Below are positions 1 through 8,165 of a stretch of 62,214 nt of DNA, one piece after another. Origin of the DNA: Calothrix sp. HK-06. Its GTDB lineage: Bacteria; Cyanobacteriota; Cyanobacteriia; Cyanobacteriales; Nostocaceae. Where the stretch lies: NCBI RefSeq assembly GCF_001904745.1, contig NZ_MRCD01000050.1:1-62214 (forward strand). Reading direction: 5' to 3'. The notes under the pieces were generated by a model that made no database searches, was not told the origin of the DNA, and saw only the letters and a list, made by a program, of their open reading frames with translations. The first letter of the stretch is position 1. Every line of letters begins with the position of its first letter. Made by a program: the position numbers and the translations under genes.

Positions 1-1153
1 GTTTTTTATTAAGATTTTTTTTATATTGAGCATAAACCAGACCAGCTAAAAAAATAGCAACTATACTAAGTCCTATTCCTGGAAATAAATTATTTAAAAA
101 TACTGCTAAAAGCCCAATTTCAAACCCTGTTAGAAACGGCGCCATTAACCACTCAAAACTAGAAAAATCTGAAGAGTGTTTGCTCTTTCGTAAAGCAGCA
201 AGCGCTTCAGATGCAGACTGAAATCTTTCAATTGGCTTTTCTTTGAGCATTCGTTCTAAAATATTGGCAAGTTTATCACTAATATTTACAGAGGGGCGCC
301 AGTTCCAAGTATTTGTATAAGAATCTATAAAAGATGTTGGTTGTTTCGCAGTTAGTAAAAATAAACAGCTAGCAGCAAGAGCATATAAATCTGATGATGG
401 AAATACTGCACGTCCATCCGTTTGTTCGGGTGGTGCAAAACCAGGCGTGTAAACATTAGTAACAGCTTCAGAGGGCATATTACTTGTAGAATTTTCGCTA
501 CTGCGTTTTGTTCCAACAGCAACTACTTGCTTAACGGCGCCAAAATCAACAAGATATAACTTACCGTCGCGTGAGCGCATTGTATTAGACGGTTTAATAT
601 CCCGGTGAATAGAGCCATTATTATGGACAAAATCTAAAATTTCTAAAACAGCTTCTAGTACCTCAGTAACTTCAGCTTCCGAAAATTTGCCCTTGCTGTA
701 GAGTTCTTGTTCTAAATTTTCACCATCAATATATTGCTGCACCAAATAGAACAACTCAATAGGTTCTTCAGTAGTGGGAGGTTCCAAAGCAAAAAACGCA
801 AATAATTCTGGAATTTGCGGATGGGCGCCAAGTTTCTCCAGAACTTCAGCTTCGCGATGAAAAAGCTGTGTAACTTTTTTAATTTGTTCAGGCTTAAAAT
901 TTATAGATGGCTGCAACTGCTTAACTACACACTCTCGCATTCCCGGAGTTCGACGGTCACAACTCAAAAAAGCGGCGCCGAAACCACCTTGCCCCAATTT
1001 TCTTATGGGTACATAGCGACCATCTAAAATTAACGACATTCCGCAACTTACACAAAACTTTTGCGGAACATTCTTAAGAACAACAGCATTATCTAAATCA
1101 GGAAAAGAGTTAATCGGTTTTGGGCAGCCAGGACGAGTGCAACAAATATCCAA
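1..1153 (-). CDS. Serine/threonine protein kinase with N-terminal zinc ribbon, 3' end outside window
   Basis: Eukaryotic-type (Hanks) protein kinase, 384 codons visible. The kinase motifs appear in order: glycine-rich loop GQGGFG, lysine in CVVKQL, catalytic loop HRDIKPSN, metal-binding DFG in LVDFGAVKQ, and APPEQ in place of APE. The N-terminus carries a four-cysteine zinc-ribbon-like pair, CTRPGC then CVSCG, as is common in cyanobacterial kinases. After the kinase domain there are one or two hydrophobic segments (about bases 30-140), so the C-terminal part is probably membrane-anchored. I chose the TTG at 1153 because GGAGG lies six bases upstream and because it keeps the whole cysteine motif; the first in-frame ATG, at 1039, would remove it. 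The protein runs off the left edge. Substrate unknown. Confidence 0.88.
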   Translation of the reverse strand, partial: MDICCTRPGCPKPINSFPDLDNAVVLKNVPQKFCVSCGMSLILDGRYVPIRKLGQGGFGAAFLSCDRRTPGMRECVVKQLQPSINFKPEQIKKVTQLFHREAEVLEKLGAHPQIPELFAFFALEPPTTEEPIELFYLVQQYIDGENLEQELYSKGKFSEAEVTEVLEAVLEILDFVHNNGSIHRDIKPSNTMRSRDGKLYLVDFGAVKQVVAVGTKRSSENSTSNMPSEAVTNVYTPGFAPPEQTDGRAVFPSSDLYALAASCLFLLTAKQPTSFIDSYTNTWNWRPSVNISDKLANILERMLKEKPIERFQSASEALAALRKSKHSSDFSSFEWLMAPFLTGFEIGLLAVFLNNLFPGIGLSIVAIFLAGLVYAQYKKNLNKK

Positions 1154-1537
1154 ATTATCCTCCAACAGCTTTTATCGCATGTAACTATATACTGCTCCTG
1201 TTTATGTATCTATTCATTCAACATACGTCAGAACAATATTAACTACGCTATACACTCACCATATCTATTCATAACTTTACATTTCTAAACATATATTTAC
1301 TCTTCTTAAAATTAAAATACAAATCTTAATACATGTTGTGTTACAGGCATCCTGCCTGTGGAGGATTCAAGTAAACTAAATCGTAAAATATCTATCATAA
1401 GACTGATGCCAGCAAGCAATACCCCTAGGTAGCGTAAATTAGTATATGACAATACAAAGTTTAAAGATTCTCATTTATTAGCTCACTTCTCAATTTCTTC
1501 AATAGTAAAAAACCTCGCACCTAATGGAGACAAGTCA
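1154..1537. other. Intergenic region with one ACAGGC-type palindrome
   Basis: There is no convincing ORF on either strand. It holds the divergent upstream regions of the kinase and the DUF2795 gene. At about 1342-1360 lies ACAGGCATCCTGCCTGT, a member of the dispersed ACAGGC palindrome family found elsewhere in the window. No clear promoter consensus was recognised. Confidence 0.5.
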
Positions 1538-1735
1538 ATGATTAAACTGAACCTGGTGCAAATACAAAAAAATTTGAAAGAAGTTAATTACCTAATTAAC
1601 AAAAAAGATTTGATAAAACATGCTGAAGAAAAAGGTGCTGATGAGAAAATTATGAGGGTTTTTAAGCAGTTACCTTTAAGAGATTATCAAACAGCAACTG
1701 ATGTAAGTGAAGCTCTCAATAATCTTGGCTCATAA
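1538..1735 (+). CDS. DUF2795 family small protein
   Basis: A 65-residue soluble protein. The pattern KKDLIKHAEEKGAD followed by LPLRDYQTATDVSEAL matches the DUF2795 family, in which a short helical domain carries a DL..HA...GA and a LP...Y.t..DV..AL motif. The family's function is not established. GGAG lies about nine bases upstream of the ATG. The gene stands alone between the kinase (divergent) and a broken hydrolase gene. A hairpin follows it. Confidence 0.7.
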   Translation: MIKLNLVQIQKNLKEVNYLINKKDLIKHAEEKGADEKIMRVFKQLPLRDYQTATDVSEALNNLGS

Positions 1736-1746
1736 ACGCGCGTGTT

Positions 1747-1774
1747 GTAGAGATCGAATTAATTCGGTCTCTAC
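1747..1774 (+). terminator. Hairpin after DUF2795 gene
   Basis: GTAGAGA and TCTCTAC form a 7-bp stem, and the inner GAATT/AATTC can extend it. It starts 11 bases after the DUF2795 stop codon. The same GTAGAGAC...GTCTCTAC motif recurs at 61721-61772, so it may be a dispersed repeat doubling as a terminator. No long T-run follows. Confidence 0.4.
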
Positions 1775-1855
1775 GCGAATATAATTTTTGACAAATCATG
1801 TAGTCTGTATCACGTAATCGACGTTATCCCAATATAAATTATTTACCAATTAAGT

Positions 1856-2704
1856 ATGAGATTTGCAGGCGCAACAACTGCTGATTTTCCAAGTTTTGAG
1901 AATAAACCTCTAAACCCAAATTTGTGTGAACCAAGAAAAGTTAACTTTCAGTTTGACAACATTCCAAAACTTTGGTTGAATAATAATTCTGCTCTAACTC
2001 ATTTTTTTAATGCGATGAATTTATTTCTACCTGCATTTGAAGGATTTATGGTGCGGGTAATGAGAAATCAATTACCTCGTATTAATAATACACAACTAGA
2101 GGTGCCAATTCGGGGTTTTATTAAACAGGAAGCAACTCACGGACAAACGCACCAAAAGTATAACAAAATACTTTAAGCTCAGGGTTATAAATTTAAGACA
2201 GCATTAAAAATAGCCGATTTTTTCTTTACTGAAGTATTAGCAAAATGCTTAAGTCCTAAAATGTGCCTAGCTTTAATTGCAGGTTTTGAGAACATGACAA
2301 CAATAATATCTTATATTGTTCTTAAATCTAATATGCTTGTAACTGCCAACCCAACAATGCGTTCGTTGTGGGAATGGCACGCTGCTGAAGAAATAGAACA
2401 TAGTGGACTAGCGTTTAAATTTTCAAATTATGTAGATAATCGCTATTGGATACGTATATTAGGAGGTTTGTTAGGAACTGTAATGGTTATTGGAGCTATC
2501 GTAGTTGGTATGGCATTGTTAATAATGCAAGACCAAAGCTTAACAAATCAAAAAACATTTGATGATTTGAGAAAATTCTTGTTTACTGAGTACAAATTTT
2601 TACCATTAACTTTAAAACATTTGACTCCATACTTTAAATTAGAATTTAATCCGAAATCAGAGGATTTATATCAGTATGGTGAAAAAGTTTTCTTAAATAT
2701 TTAA
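1856..2704 (+). pseudogene. Metal-dependent hydrolase (PF10118 type) interrupted by one in-frame TAA
   Basis: The reading frame that starts at 1856 stops at a TAA (2174-2176). It then continues in the same frame, without any shift, to 2704; the join would read NKIL-stop-AQGYKF. Both halves belong to one protein family, the predicted metal-dependent hydrolases. Metal-ligand-like motifs fall on either side: QEATHGQTH before the stop and WHAAEEIEHSG after it. The second half has a hydrophobic segment (GGLLGTVMVIGAIVVGMALL). A single nonsense change therefore splits the protein between two putative metal-ligand motifs. An internal ATG at 2261 could start a fragment, but it would lack the first motif. 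A sequencing error is possible. Confidence 0.8.
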
Positions 2705-2794
2705 AGTATGTTATTTTCACACTAAGAAAGTCTCTGAGCAAAACACCCAGAGACAATGCGGCATGAATACTAGAGGAATTCAAAACTTGAAAAA

Positions 2795-3133
2795 CTAACT
2801 ATTGGAGTTAAAAAGCTGCTGCTTCTGAGTCTTGGAAGCTTGCATAATTTGTTGTACTTGCTCTTGCTGTTCAGATGAAAGATTTAAGCTACTAACAGCT
2901 GCACGCATTTTTTGACCAGAAGCCAACGCAGTTTGAAACTGCTGTTGCTGCTCAGGCGTCAAAACTGCTGAAACTTCTTGTAAAGTATTGCGCTGAACCT
3001 GTTGTAATTGAGATTGTTGCTGTGGTGTTAGCTGTTGGTTTGTCTTTTGACCACCTGGACAAGCAAACGCTGCAACAGGAAGGCCCACAGCAAACATAGC
3101 ACCAGCTAACACGGGTAAAAATCTCAGCTTCAT
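2795..3133 (-). CDS. Exported Gln-rich LTxxQ (Spy/CpxP-like) protein
   Basis: A 112-residue protein. The N-terminal signal peptide (MKLRF then a hydrophobic stretch ending VAAFA) directs it across the plasma membrane. The mature part is very rich in Gln and has three spaced copies of the LTxxQ signature (LTPQQ, LTPEQ, LSSEQ). This signature is typical of the Spy/CpxP/ZraP family of periplasmic helical chaperone or stress proteins. It is likely periplasmic and helical; its role in envelope stress is inferred from the family only. GGAG lies 6 bases upstream of the ATG. No obvious operon partner. Confidence 0.7.
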   Translation of the reverse strand: MKLRFLPVLAGAMFAVGLPVAAFACPGGQKTNQQLTPQQQSQLQQVQRNTLQEVSAVLTPEQQQQFQTALASGQKMRAAVSSLNLSSEQQEQVQQIMQASKTQKQQLFNSNS

Positions 3134-3232
3134 CGAAGTCTCCTGAAAATATAGAAGAGGTAGATGATTACTACAGTGAGAGATAAAAATGACAACAATA
3201 TGTCAACCTAAATAAATTTAAGAATATTTTCG

Positions 3233-3297
3233 GAAACCCGGTTTCTACGCAAAATAGTTATTTTTATTACAAGATTTTAACTAAGAAACCGGGTTTC
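3233..3297. repeat. Dispersed paired palindrome element, copy A (GAAACCCGGTTTC pair)
   Basis: Two 13-bp units, GAAACCCGGTTTC (3233-3245) and GAAACCGGGTTTC (3285-3297), surround a 39-bp spacer of the form TACGCAAAAT...TTTTTATTACAA. The same arms and spacer recur at 27220-27285, 29883-29945 (reversed), 32101-32164 and 41967-42031. Here it lies between two minus-strand genes and could fold into a large hairpin at the end of the 3317 gene. Confidence 0.85.
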
Positions 3298-3316
3298 TAG
3301 GACTTTAGAGACATCA

Positions 3317-4096
3317 TCAATTCGCCTCACAAGCAATTCCATCCTTATCCCGGTCTAACCGACTAGCCCAAGCATTCAATGATACATCAATATCTTTAAT
3401 CCCCTGTGCTTTTAAGTCTTTACAATTACCCGACTGCACCGGAACGACAACGCCATTTTTCACTGAGGTGCGAGGAGTAGGCGCCAACTTGGTCTCTATT
3501 TTAGAATATTGCTTAGATGCAATACTACAATTTGACTCTCGGTATTGAGCAACTAAATCATTAGCTTGTGCTTGATTTTCGGCAATCGTTTGTCTAACTG
3601 CTTGGTAAAATTGTCTTTCGGTAAGTTTTTTTACAGCTTTTGGACTATCTTTAGCTATCACCATTGCCATGACTTGAGCTTTGTACTCACTATCCACGGC
3701 ACCGCAACCAATGTTTTTACGAATATTAGCAGCAAGTTTGGTGGGAGAAACAAAAACGTTGTGAGGTTGATAGACTACAACGCGCTTAGTTACATCTTCG
3801 CTTCTGTTTATTGAAATTTCTCTGTTATTGGTCGGCACCACAGATAAAGGTTTAGAAGTAATCGTTTTAGTTGGCTTTACTGGTTCTGCTTGTGCTTGAA
3901 TTGTTTTGTCGGATGAATCTTCAGATGTATCTATAGTAGAAGGAGTTGTTTCCACAGGCGCCGATTCTGCTGTTGCTTCTTCCGTAGCTGCAACCGCTAC
4001 TGGTCTTTGTACTGGTGTTTGGCTTATTTCTTTATCTGGCGCCGAACATCCGACTGAGATAACTGTGAGTAATGATAAAAGTACTATTCTGTTCAT
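3317..4096 (-). CDS. Exported protein with C-terminal excalibur calcium-binding domain
   Basis: The ATG at 4096 is preferred over the one at 4138 because it opens a clean signal sequence (MNRIVLLSLLTVISVGCS), giving 259 residues. The Cys may be a lipidation site, although the lipobox is not perfect (SVGC). A low-complexity Thr/Pro/Glu-rich linker follows, then a central domain with an NIGCGAV motif. The C-terminus (NCKDLKAQGI...DRDKDGIACE) is a textbook excalibur domain, whose DxDxDGxxCE loop binds Ca2+ in family members. It is likely anchored outside the plasma membrane. Function unknown. Confidence 0.75.
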   Translation of the reverse strand: MNRIVLLSLLTVISVGCSAPDKEISQTPVQRPVAVAATEEATAESAPVETTPSTIDTSEDSSDKTIQAQAEPVKPTKTITSKPLSVVPTNNREISINRSEDVTKRVVVYQPHNVFVSPTKLAANIRKNIGCGAVDSEYKAQVMAMVIAKDSPKAVKKLTERQFYQAVRQTIAENQAQANDLVAQYRESNCSIASKQYSKIETKLAPTPRTSVKNGVVVPVQSGNCKDLKAQGIKDIDVSLNAWASRLDRDKDGIACEAN

Positions 4097-4391
4097 GATG
4101 CAAACCTTTGATTCAATAACTGAAAGTACTTTACGCAATTCAGTAAATCTACTCAGGACAATTTACAAGTTTGATATCTATTTGCGTAAACATTAATATA
4201 TACAAGCGGCGCCAACTTCTCTCTGTTTCCTCTGCGTCTCTGTGGTAATTATTCTTACTGTCAAAAATTAGACTGCACAGGCGAGATGCCTATGCTACAT
4301 TAATGCTTTTGGATGCACGTTTTGTAATACAGTAGATAAATTACTTGTATGGGCGCCAACAAAGAACGAAGGTGGCGCATAGGGAATCGAG
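4097..4391. other. ilvD upstream region with ACAGGC-type repeat
   Basis: A short gap between divergent genes. It contains a fragment (about 4220-4250, ctctgcgtctctgtgg) familiar as a dispersed cyanobacterial phrase. A degenerate ACAGGC element lies at 4276-4300 (gcacaggcgagatgcctatgc). No promoter can be named with confidence. Confidence 0.4.
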
Positions 4392-6083
4392 ATGTCACAA
4401 AATTTTAGAAGTCAGGCTATTACTCAAGGGGTGCAGCGTTCACCAAACCGCGCAATGCTCCGCGCTACGGGTTTTCAAGATGAGGATTTTAATAAGGCAA
4501 TAGTAGGCGTTGCTAACGCCTACAGTACCATTACCCCTTGTAATATGGGGCTGAATGACTTGGCAGTGCGCGCGCAAGAGGGTATTCGCGCTGCTGGTGG
4601 AATGCCCCAGGTGTTCGGTACGATTACCGTTAGCGATGGTATTTCAATGGGAACTGAGGGGATGAAATATTCCCTAGTGTCGCGCGAGGTTATTGCTGAC
4701 TCTATCGAAACCGCTTGTAATGGTGAGAGTATGGATGGAGTACTCACTATTGGTGGGTGCGACAAAAATATGCCCGGTTCGATGATAGCTATCGCTCGTA
4801 TGAATATCCCGGCTATTTTTGTTTACGGTGGTACGATTAAACCCGGTAGTTATAGAGAATGTGATTTAACTGTTGTTAGTTCGTTTGAAGCTGTCGGCGC
4901 CTATAAAGCTGGTAAAATTCCCGAAAGCGAATTAATCGAAATTGAAAAACGCGCTTGTCCAGGCGCCGGTTCGTGTGGTGGTATGTATACAGCAAATACC
5001 ATGTCTTCAGCATTTGAAGCAATGGGAATGAGTTTACCTTATTCTTCTACAATGTCCGCCGAAGATGCGGAAAAAGCCGAAAGTGCCGAAAAATCTGGTT
5101 ACGTTTTAGTAGAGGCAATTAAGAAACAACTCTTACCTCGCCATATTATTACCCGTAAATCTATCGAAAACGCCATTTCGGTAATTATGGCAATTGGTGG
5201 TTCAACCAACGCAGTACTACATTTTTTGGCTATTGCCCACGCAGCAGAAGTACCTTTAGTATTAGATGACTTTGAAACTATTCGTGCGCGTGTACCCGTA
5301 CTATGCGATTTAAAACCTAGTGGTCGCTACGTAGCAACAGATTTACATCGTGCAGGTGGCATTCCCCAAGTTATGAAAATGCTACTAGACCATGATTTAT
5401 TATATAGCGATTGTATTACTATCACTGGACAAACAGTAGCAGAAACTCTCAAAGATATCCCTTCTGAACCACCTACAGGTCAAGATATTATCCGTCCTTG
5501 GTCAAACCCAATGTATGCACAAGGACATTTAGCCATTTTAAAAGGTAACTTAGCAACCGAAGGCGCCGTTGCTAAAATTACAGGTGTAAAAATACCGCAA
5601 ATAACAGGCCCAGCGCGCGTCTTTGAATCTGAAGAAGAATGTTTAGATGCTATCCTCGCCGATAAAATCAAACCAGGTGATATATTAGTCATCCGCTACG
5701 AAGGTCCTAAAGGTGGCCCAGGAATGCGCGAAATGCTTGCCCCCACTTCCGCTATAATTGGCGCCGGTTTAGGTGACTCGGTAGGATTAATTACCGATGG
5801 TCGCTTCTCTGGTGGTACCTATGGTATGGTCGTTGGACACGTGGCGCCTGAAGCAGCAGTTGGCGGTACAATTGCACTGGTACAAGAAGGTGATAGTATA
5901 ACAATCGATTCACCCGCGCGGTTATTGCAGTTGAATATATCTGAAGAAGAACTAGCATCCCGTCGCGCAAATTGGAAACCAAAACCACCACGTTACACAA
6001 AAGGTACTTTGGCCAAATATGCTAAGTTAGTTGCTTCGAGTAGTTTGGGCGCCGTAACTGATTTAAATTTATTTGAAGGTTAA
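4392..6083 (+). CDS. ilvD: Dihydroxy-acid dehydratase
   Basis: IlvD dehydrates 2,3-dihydroxy-isovalerate and the corresponding methylvalerate to 2-keto acids, the third common step of valine and isoleucine synthesis in the cytoplasm. The 563-residue length is normal for cyanobacterial IlvD. Signature motifs are visible. The cluster Cys are in the [10 protein letters not shown] block and in [16 protein letters not shown], with a further Cys near [11 protein letters not shown]. The C-terminal catalytic region is [19 protein letters not shown]. The ATG at 4392 follows GGGAATCGAG. The gene stands alone; an inverted repeat follows it. Confidence 0.97.
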   Translation: MSQNFRSQAITQGVQRSPNRAMLRATGFQDEDFNKAIVGVANAYSTITPCNMGLNDLAVRAQEGIRAAGGMPQVFGTITVSDGISMGTEGMKYSLVSREVIADSIETACNGESMDGVLTIGGCDKNMPGSMIAIARMNIPAIFVYGGTIKPGSYRECDLTVVSSFEAVGAYKAGKIPESELIEIEKRACPGAGSCGGMYTANTMSSAFEAMGMSLPYSSTMSAEDAEKAESAEKSGYVLVEAIKKQLLPRHIITRKSIENAISVIMAIGGSTNAVLHFLAIAHAAEVPLVLDDFETIRARVPVLCDLKPSGRYVATDLHRAGGIPQVMKMLLDHDLLYSDCITITGQTVAETLKDIPSEPPTGQDIIRPWSNPMYAQGHLAILKGNLATEGAVAKITGVKIPQITGPARVFESEEECLDAILADKIKPGDILVIRYEGPKGGPGMREMLAPTSAIIGAGLGDSVGLITDGRFSGGTYGMVVGHVAPEAAVGGTIALVQEGDSITIDSPARLLQLNISEEELASRRANWKPKPPRYTKGTLAKYAKLVASSSLGAVTDLNLFEG

Positions 6084-6097
6084 ATTAATCCCCCCAA

Positions 6098-6114
6098 CCC
6101 CCTTAAGAAGGGGG
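6098..6114. terminator. C-rich/G-rich hairpin after ilvD
   Basis: CCCCCTT and AAGGGGG pair across a 3-base loop, 14 bases after the ilvD stop. This ccccaacccccttaagaaggggg phrase is a widespread cyanobacterial intergenic repeat, so it may be a repeat that also works as a terminator. No U-tract follows. Confidence 0.45.
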
Positions 6115-6197
6115 ATCAAAATAGGACTTGAAACATCAATTTTGTATTTTTATTTGGATTAAAAAATATTTTTTGGAAAGTATATTTATTAAACTGT

Positions 6198-6602
6198 TTA
6201 AAATTGTGTAATCTGTAGTTGGACTCCGGAATCTAGTTTAGGTACTATAAAATACTGAAGTTTTTCAGCTAATTCAGGTGTTTGTGTCTTTTCTACTGTT
6301 GGACATTCTCTAAAAAACGAACCTGGGTCATTAAGTATTTCTTGTGCGTCAATTCTACGGCATTGGTCTTCGCGTACTATAGATATTGAGCTAGCTGATT
6401 GATTAAAAGTGTCTGTTTGCTCTATGCGATTACCCCACTTACTATCAATTGTCGCTGGTTGTGTCGTCAATATCCCTGCTTGATTATATTCTGGTGTTTG
6501 GTTAGTACTCAGCGTTCTCTCGTTCTGTGCAAAAGCGCGCGGTGTTACTATATTTAGCGCTACACCCGTTACAATGACTATCATCAGTGATTTTGTTAAC
6601 AT
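6198..6602 (-). CDS. Exported protein of unknown function
   Basis: A 134-residue protein not assigned to a family. The first 25 residues form a signal peptide (MLTKSLMIVIVTGVALNIV) ending in AFA-QN, so export is likely. The mature part is polar. It contains two Cys (EDQCRRID and FFRECPTV) spaced for a possible disulfide, and a motif RRIDAQEILNDPGSFFREC. It is convergent with ilvD and has no operon partner. Confidence 0.6.
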   Translation of the reverse strand: MLTKSLMIVIVTGVALNIVTPRAFAQNERTLSTNQTPEYNQAGILTTQPATIDSKWGNRIEQTDTFNQSASSISIVREDQCRRIDAQEILNDPGSFFRECPTVEKTQTPELAEKLQYFIVPKLDSGVQLQITQF

Positions 6603-6892
6603 AAATTTAAGTTTCGATTCCCCTTTGCCTATACTAACGAGTATACCTATAGGACATCATGAATGTAAGTGTGATTCTTGTTAATAAATATAGAAATTTT
6701 AGTAGATATTTTATTTGTGATAATAAGTAAAACTGCTGTTAAGTAGAGTTTATTATTTATTTATTTGCCGTAAAAATACTTATTAACTTCTAAATACAAA
6801 TGTTCAAACTTTTGTTATGGGGTGGGCATCCCTGCCTGCTCTATGGAAAGGAACGGGCAAGGATGCCCATTCCACAAGACAAGAATAGACAA
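6603..6892. other. Intergenic region with GGGCA...TGCCC palindrome
   Basis: AT-rich, with no ORF support. At 6818-6881 a long imperfect inverted repeat (ggtgggcatccctgcc ... ggcaaggatgcccattcc) ends just before the gun4 stop and may terminate transcription from the minus strand. It belongs to the ggtgggcaNtgcccacc repeat family also seen near 13546, 15681 and 29541. Confidence 0.5.
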
Positions 6893-7609
6893 TTAACCCC
6901 AAGCTGGATGTGCAAACAGTGAGGCAATTACACGCACACCACGAAGCTGGTTTGATAGGGGCAAATGACCTTTCGGCGCCTTCAAATCCCATATAAATCC
7001 CGAAGGGTATCTTGTCCAGTTATTACCAGATTTCCAGCCAATTTTAGTCCAGAGGTTATCCCAGTTTTTACCGAGAGAAAGCCAAATTTCACGCTGTACC
7101 GAAAAACCAAATTTTCCTTCTGAGTGAATAAGCCATAACTGATTTATGGTTTGTAAATCGGTTATTGGGAAACTTTCTACCTCAGTAAAATACAACCACT
7201 TACGTGCGCTCGCACCAGAACCCGCAAGTTCGCACATCTTTTGCATTGTCATTTTGTCGGCAGCTTGAAAATCCTGAACAGCTAATAACTGTTGTAAAGG
7301 ACTATAATCTATACCACAATCTGATTTCAGTGGTACTACACCCGTAGGAAAGTAGGTTTGTAAAAATTCTTTAGCTTTCCCATATTCAGAATTAAACAAT
7401 ATTTGATATACTTTGCCATCTACCAAACTAACTTGAGTCTGGCGCCGATTATATAAAAATTCCATTAATATATCGAATCCATTATCACCACGACTAACTA
7501 ACTGGGGAATCAGCTGTTGTTGAGCTTGAAAAGACCCATCAATTAACTGGACGCGGAGTGAATCAATATCACTTGGATAGCTTGATAAAATCATTGGGTC
7601 TGTCGTCAT
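6893..7609 (-). CDS. gun4: GUN4 tetrapyrrole-binding Mg-chelatase activator
   Basis: Gun4 binds protoporphyrin IX and Mg-protoporphyrin and stimulates the ChlH subunit of magnesium chelatase in chlorophyll synthesis. The protein has 238 residues, the usual length of the cyanobacterial enzyme. The N-terminal helical bundle covers about residues 1-85. The GUN4 core follows with characteristic blocks: CGIDYSPLQQLLAVQDFQ, GKFGFSVQREIW, and the closing APKGHLPLSNQLRGVRV. Several conserved aromatic residues that line the porphyrin groove are present. A small RHH gene lies just upstream on the same strand (24-bp gap), so the two may be co-transcribed. Confidence 0.95.
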   Translation of the reverse strand: MTTDPMILSSYPSDIDSLRVQLIDGSFQAQQQLIPQLVSRGDNGFDILMEFLYNRRQTQVSLVDGKVYQILFNSEYGKAKEFLQTYFPTGVVPLKSDCGIDYSPLQQLLAVQDFQAADKMTMQKMCELAGSGASARKWLYFTEVESFPITDLQTINQLWLIHSEGKFGFSVQREIWLSLGKNWDNLWTKIGWKSGNNWTRYPSGFIWDLKAPKGHLPLSNQLRGVRVIASLFAHPAWG

Positions 7610-7632
7610 GCAGTTTCTCTAAAAAACACAGT

Positions 7633-7812
7633 CTAAAGATTTGTAGATTTGTTAAGGGTATGAGTATGGTTAGATGAAGCGAATTTGCCTAAAGTTCTGA
7701 TAAATTCGCGCAAAATGTCGGTTTTTGTCCGACCCACTGCTTGACAGTGCGTTTCTAACATAGCAAACTCTTGCTCACTCACTCGAATTGTTATCTCGCG
7801 CTTTTGGGTCAT
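7633..7812 (-). CDS. Small ribbon-helix-helix (CopG/Arc-like) protein
   Basis: A 59-residue ORF, ATG at 7812 to TAG at 7633. The sequence starts MTQKREITIRVSEQEFAMLE and continues with GRTKTDILREFIRTLGKF. This is the pattern of a ribbon-helix-helix DNA-binding fold: a short basic beta-strand (EITIRVS), helix A, a turn with GRT, and helix B (TDILREFIRTL). Such proteins are dimeric repressors or antitoxins. No toxin gene is adjacent: the downstream gene is gun4, transcribed in the same direction. It may regulate itself or gun4, but that is inference. Confidence 0.65.
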   Translation of the reverse strand: MTQKREITIRVSEQEFAMLETHCQAVGRTKTDILREFIRTLGKFASSNHTHTLNKSTNL

Positions 7813-8165
7813 TTGCTGGTATTTTGCTGTATATCTAAGAGCCTACACTAATCAGGCGCCCTTTTTAGAGCATAAATTACAAATACTTGGCATTTATATA
7901 GCTAATGGTTATCGGTGTAACAAAATAGTACTAATGAATGCAAAAGTCCGAATTAACAATTTACTTGAACTTGCTATATAATTCGTACATTGCGATTAGA
8001 GTTTGCATAGCACAAATGCATTACTTGAATCGGCTCTGATAAATCGGCGCCTCATGATGTGAGAATAGAACAGGAAAATCTGCGGAAACGAGACGTGTTT
8101 GTTTGATAGACCCGAACCTACTGACGGGCTATATTGTGTTGCGGCAAAAATTTAGGAGTGTTGTA
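7813..8165. other. icd upstream region
   Basis: An AT-rich divergent promoter region between the RHH gene and icd. A GTT-N8-AAC dyad (about 7908-7921) and a near-miss GTA-N9-TAC resemble NtcA sites but do not fit the GTA-N8-TAC consensus. AGGAG at about 8153 serves icd. I see no RNA gene. Confidence 0.4.

Noticed and set aside
815-1027. Open frame on the plus strand, 70 codons
   Set aside because: Lies antisense to the kinase domain (CVVKQL region), with no Shine-Dalgarno and no family resemblance.
6598-6640. tRNA-like T-arm (gtttcgattccc)
   Set aside because: No acceptor stem, D-arm or anticodon arm could be fitted on either strand.
7905-7935. NtcA site upstream of icd
   Set aside because: The nearest match is GTA-N9-TAC, one base longer than the consensus GTA-N8-TAC, and GTT-N8-AAC does not fit either. 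icd is NtcA-regulated in some cyanobacteria, but this sequence is not decisive.
8103-8165. In-frame TTG extension of icd by 21 residues
   Set aside because: The extension is atypical and the ATG at 8166 has AGGAG and a standard N-terminus.
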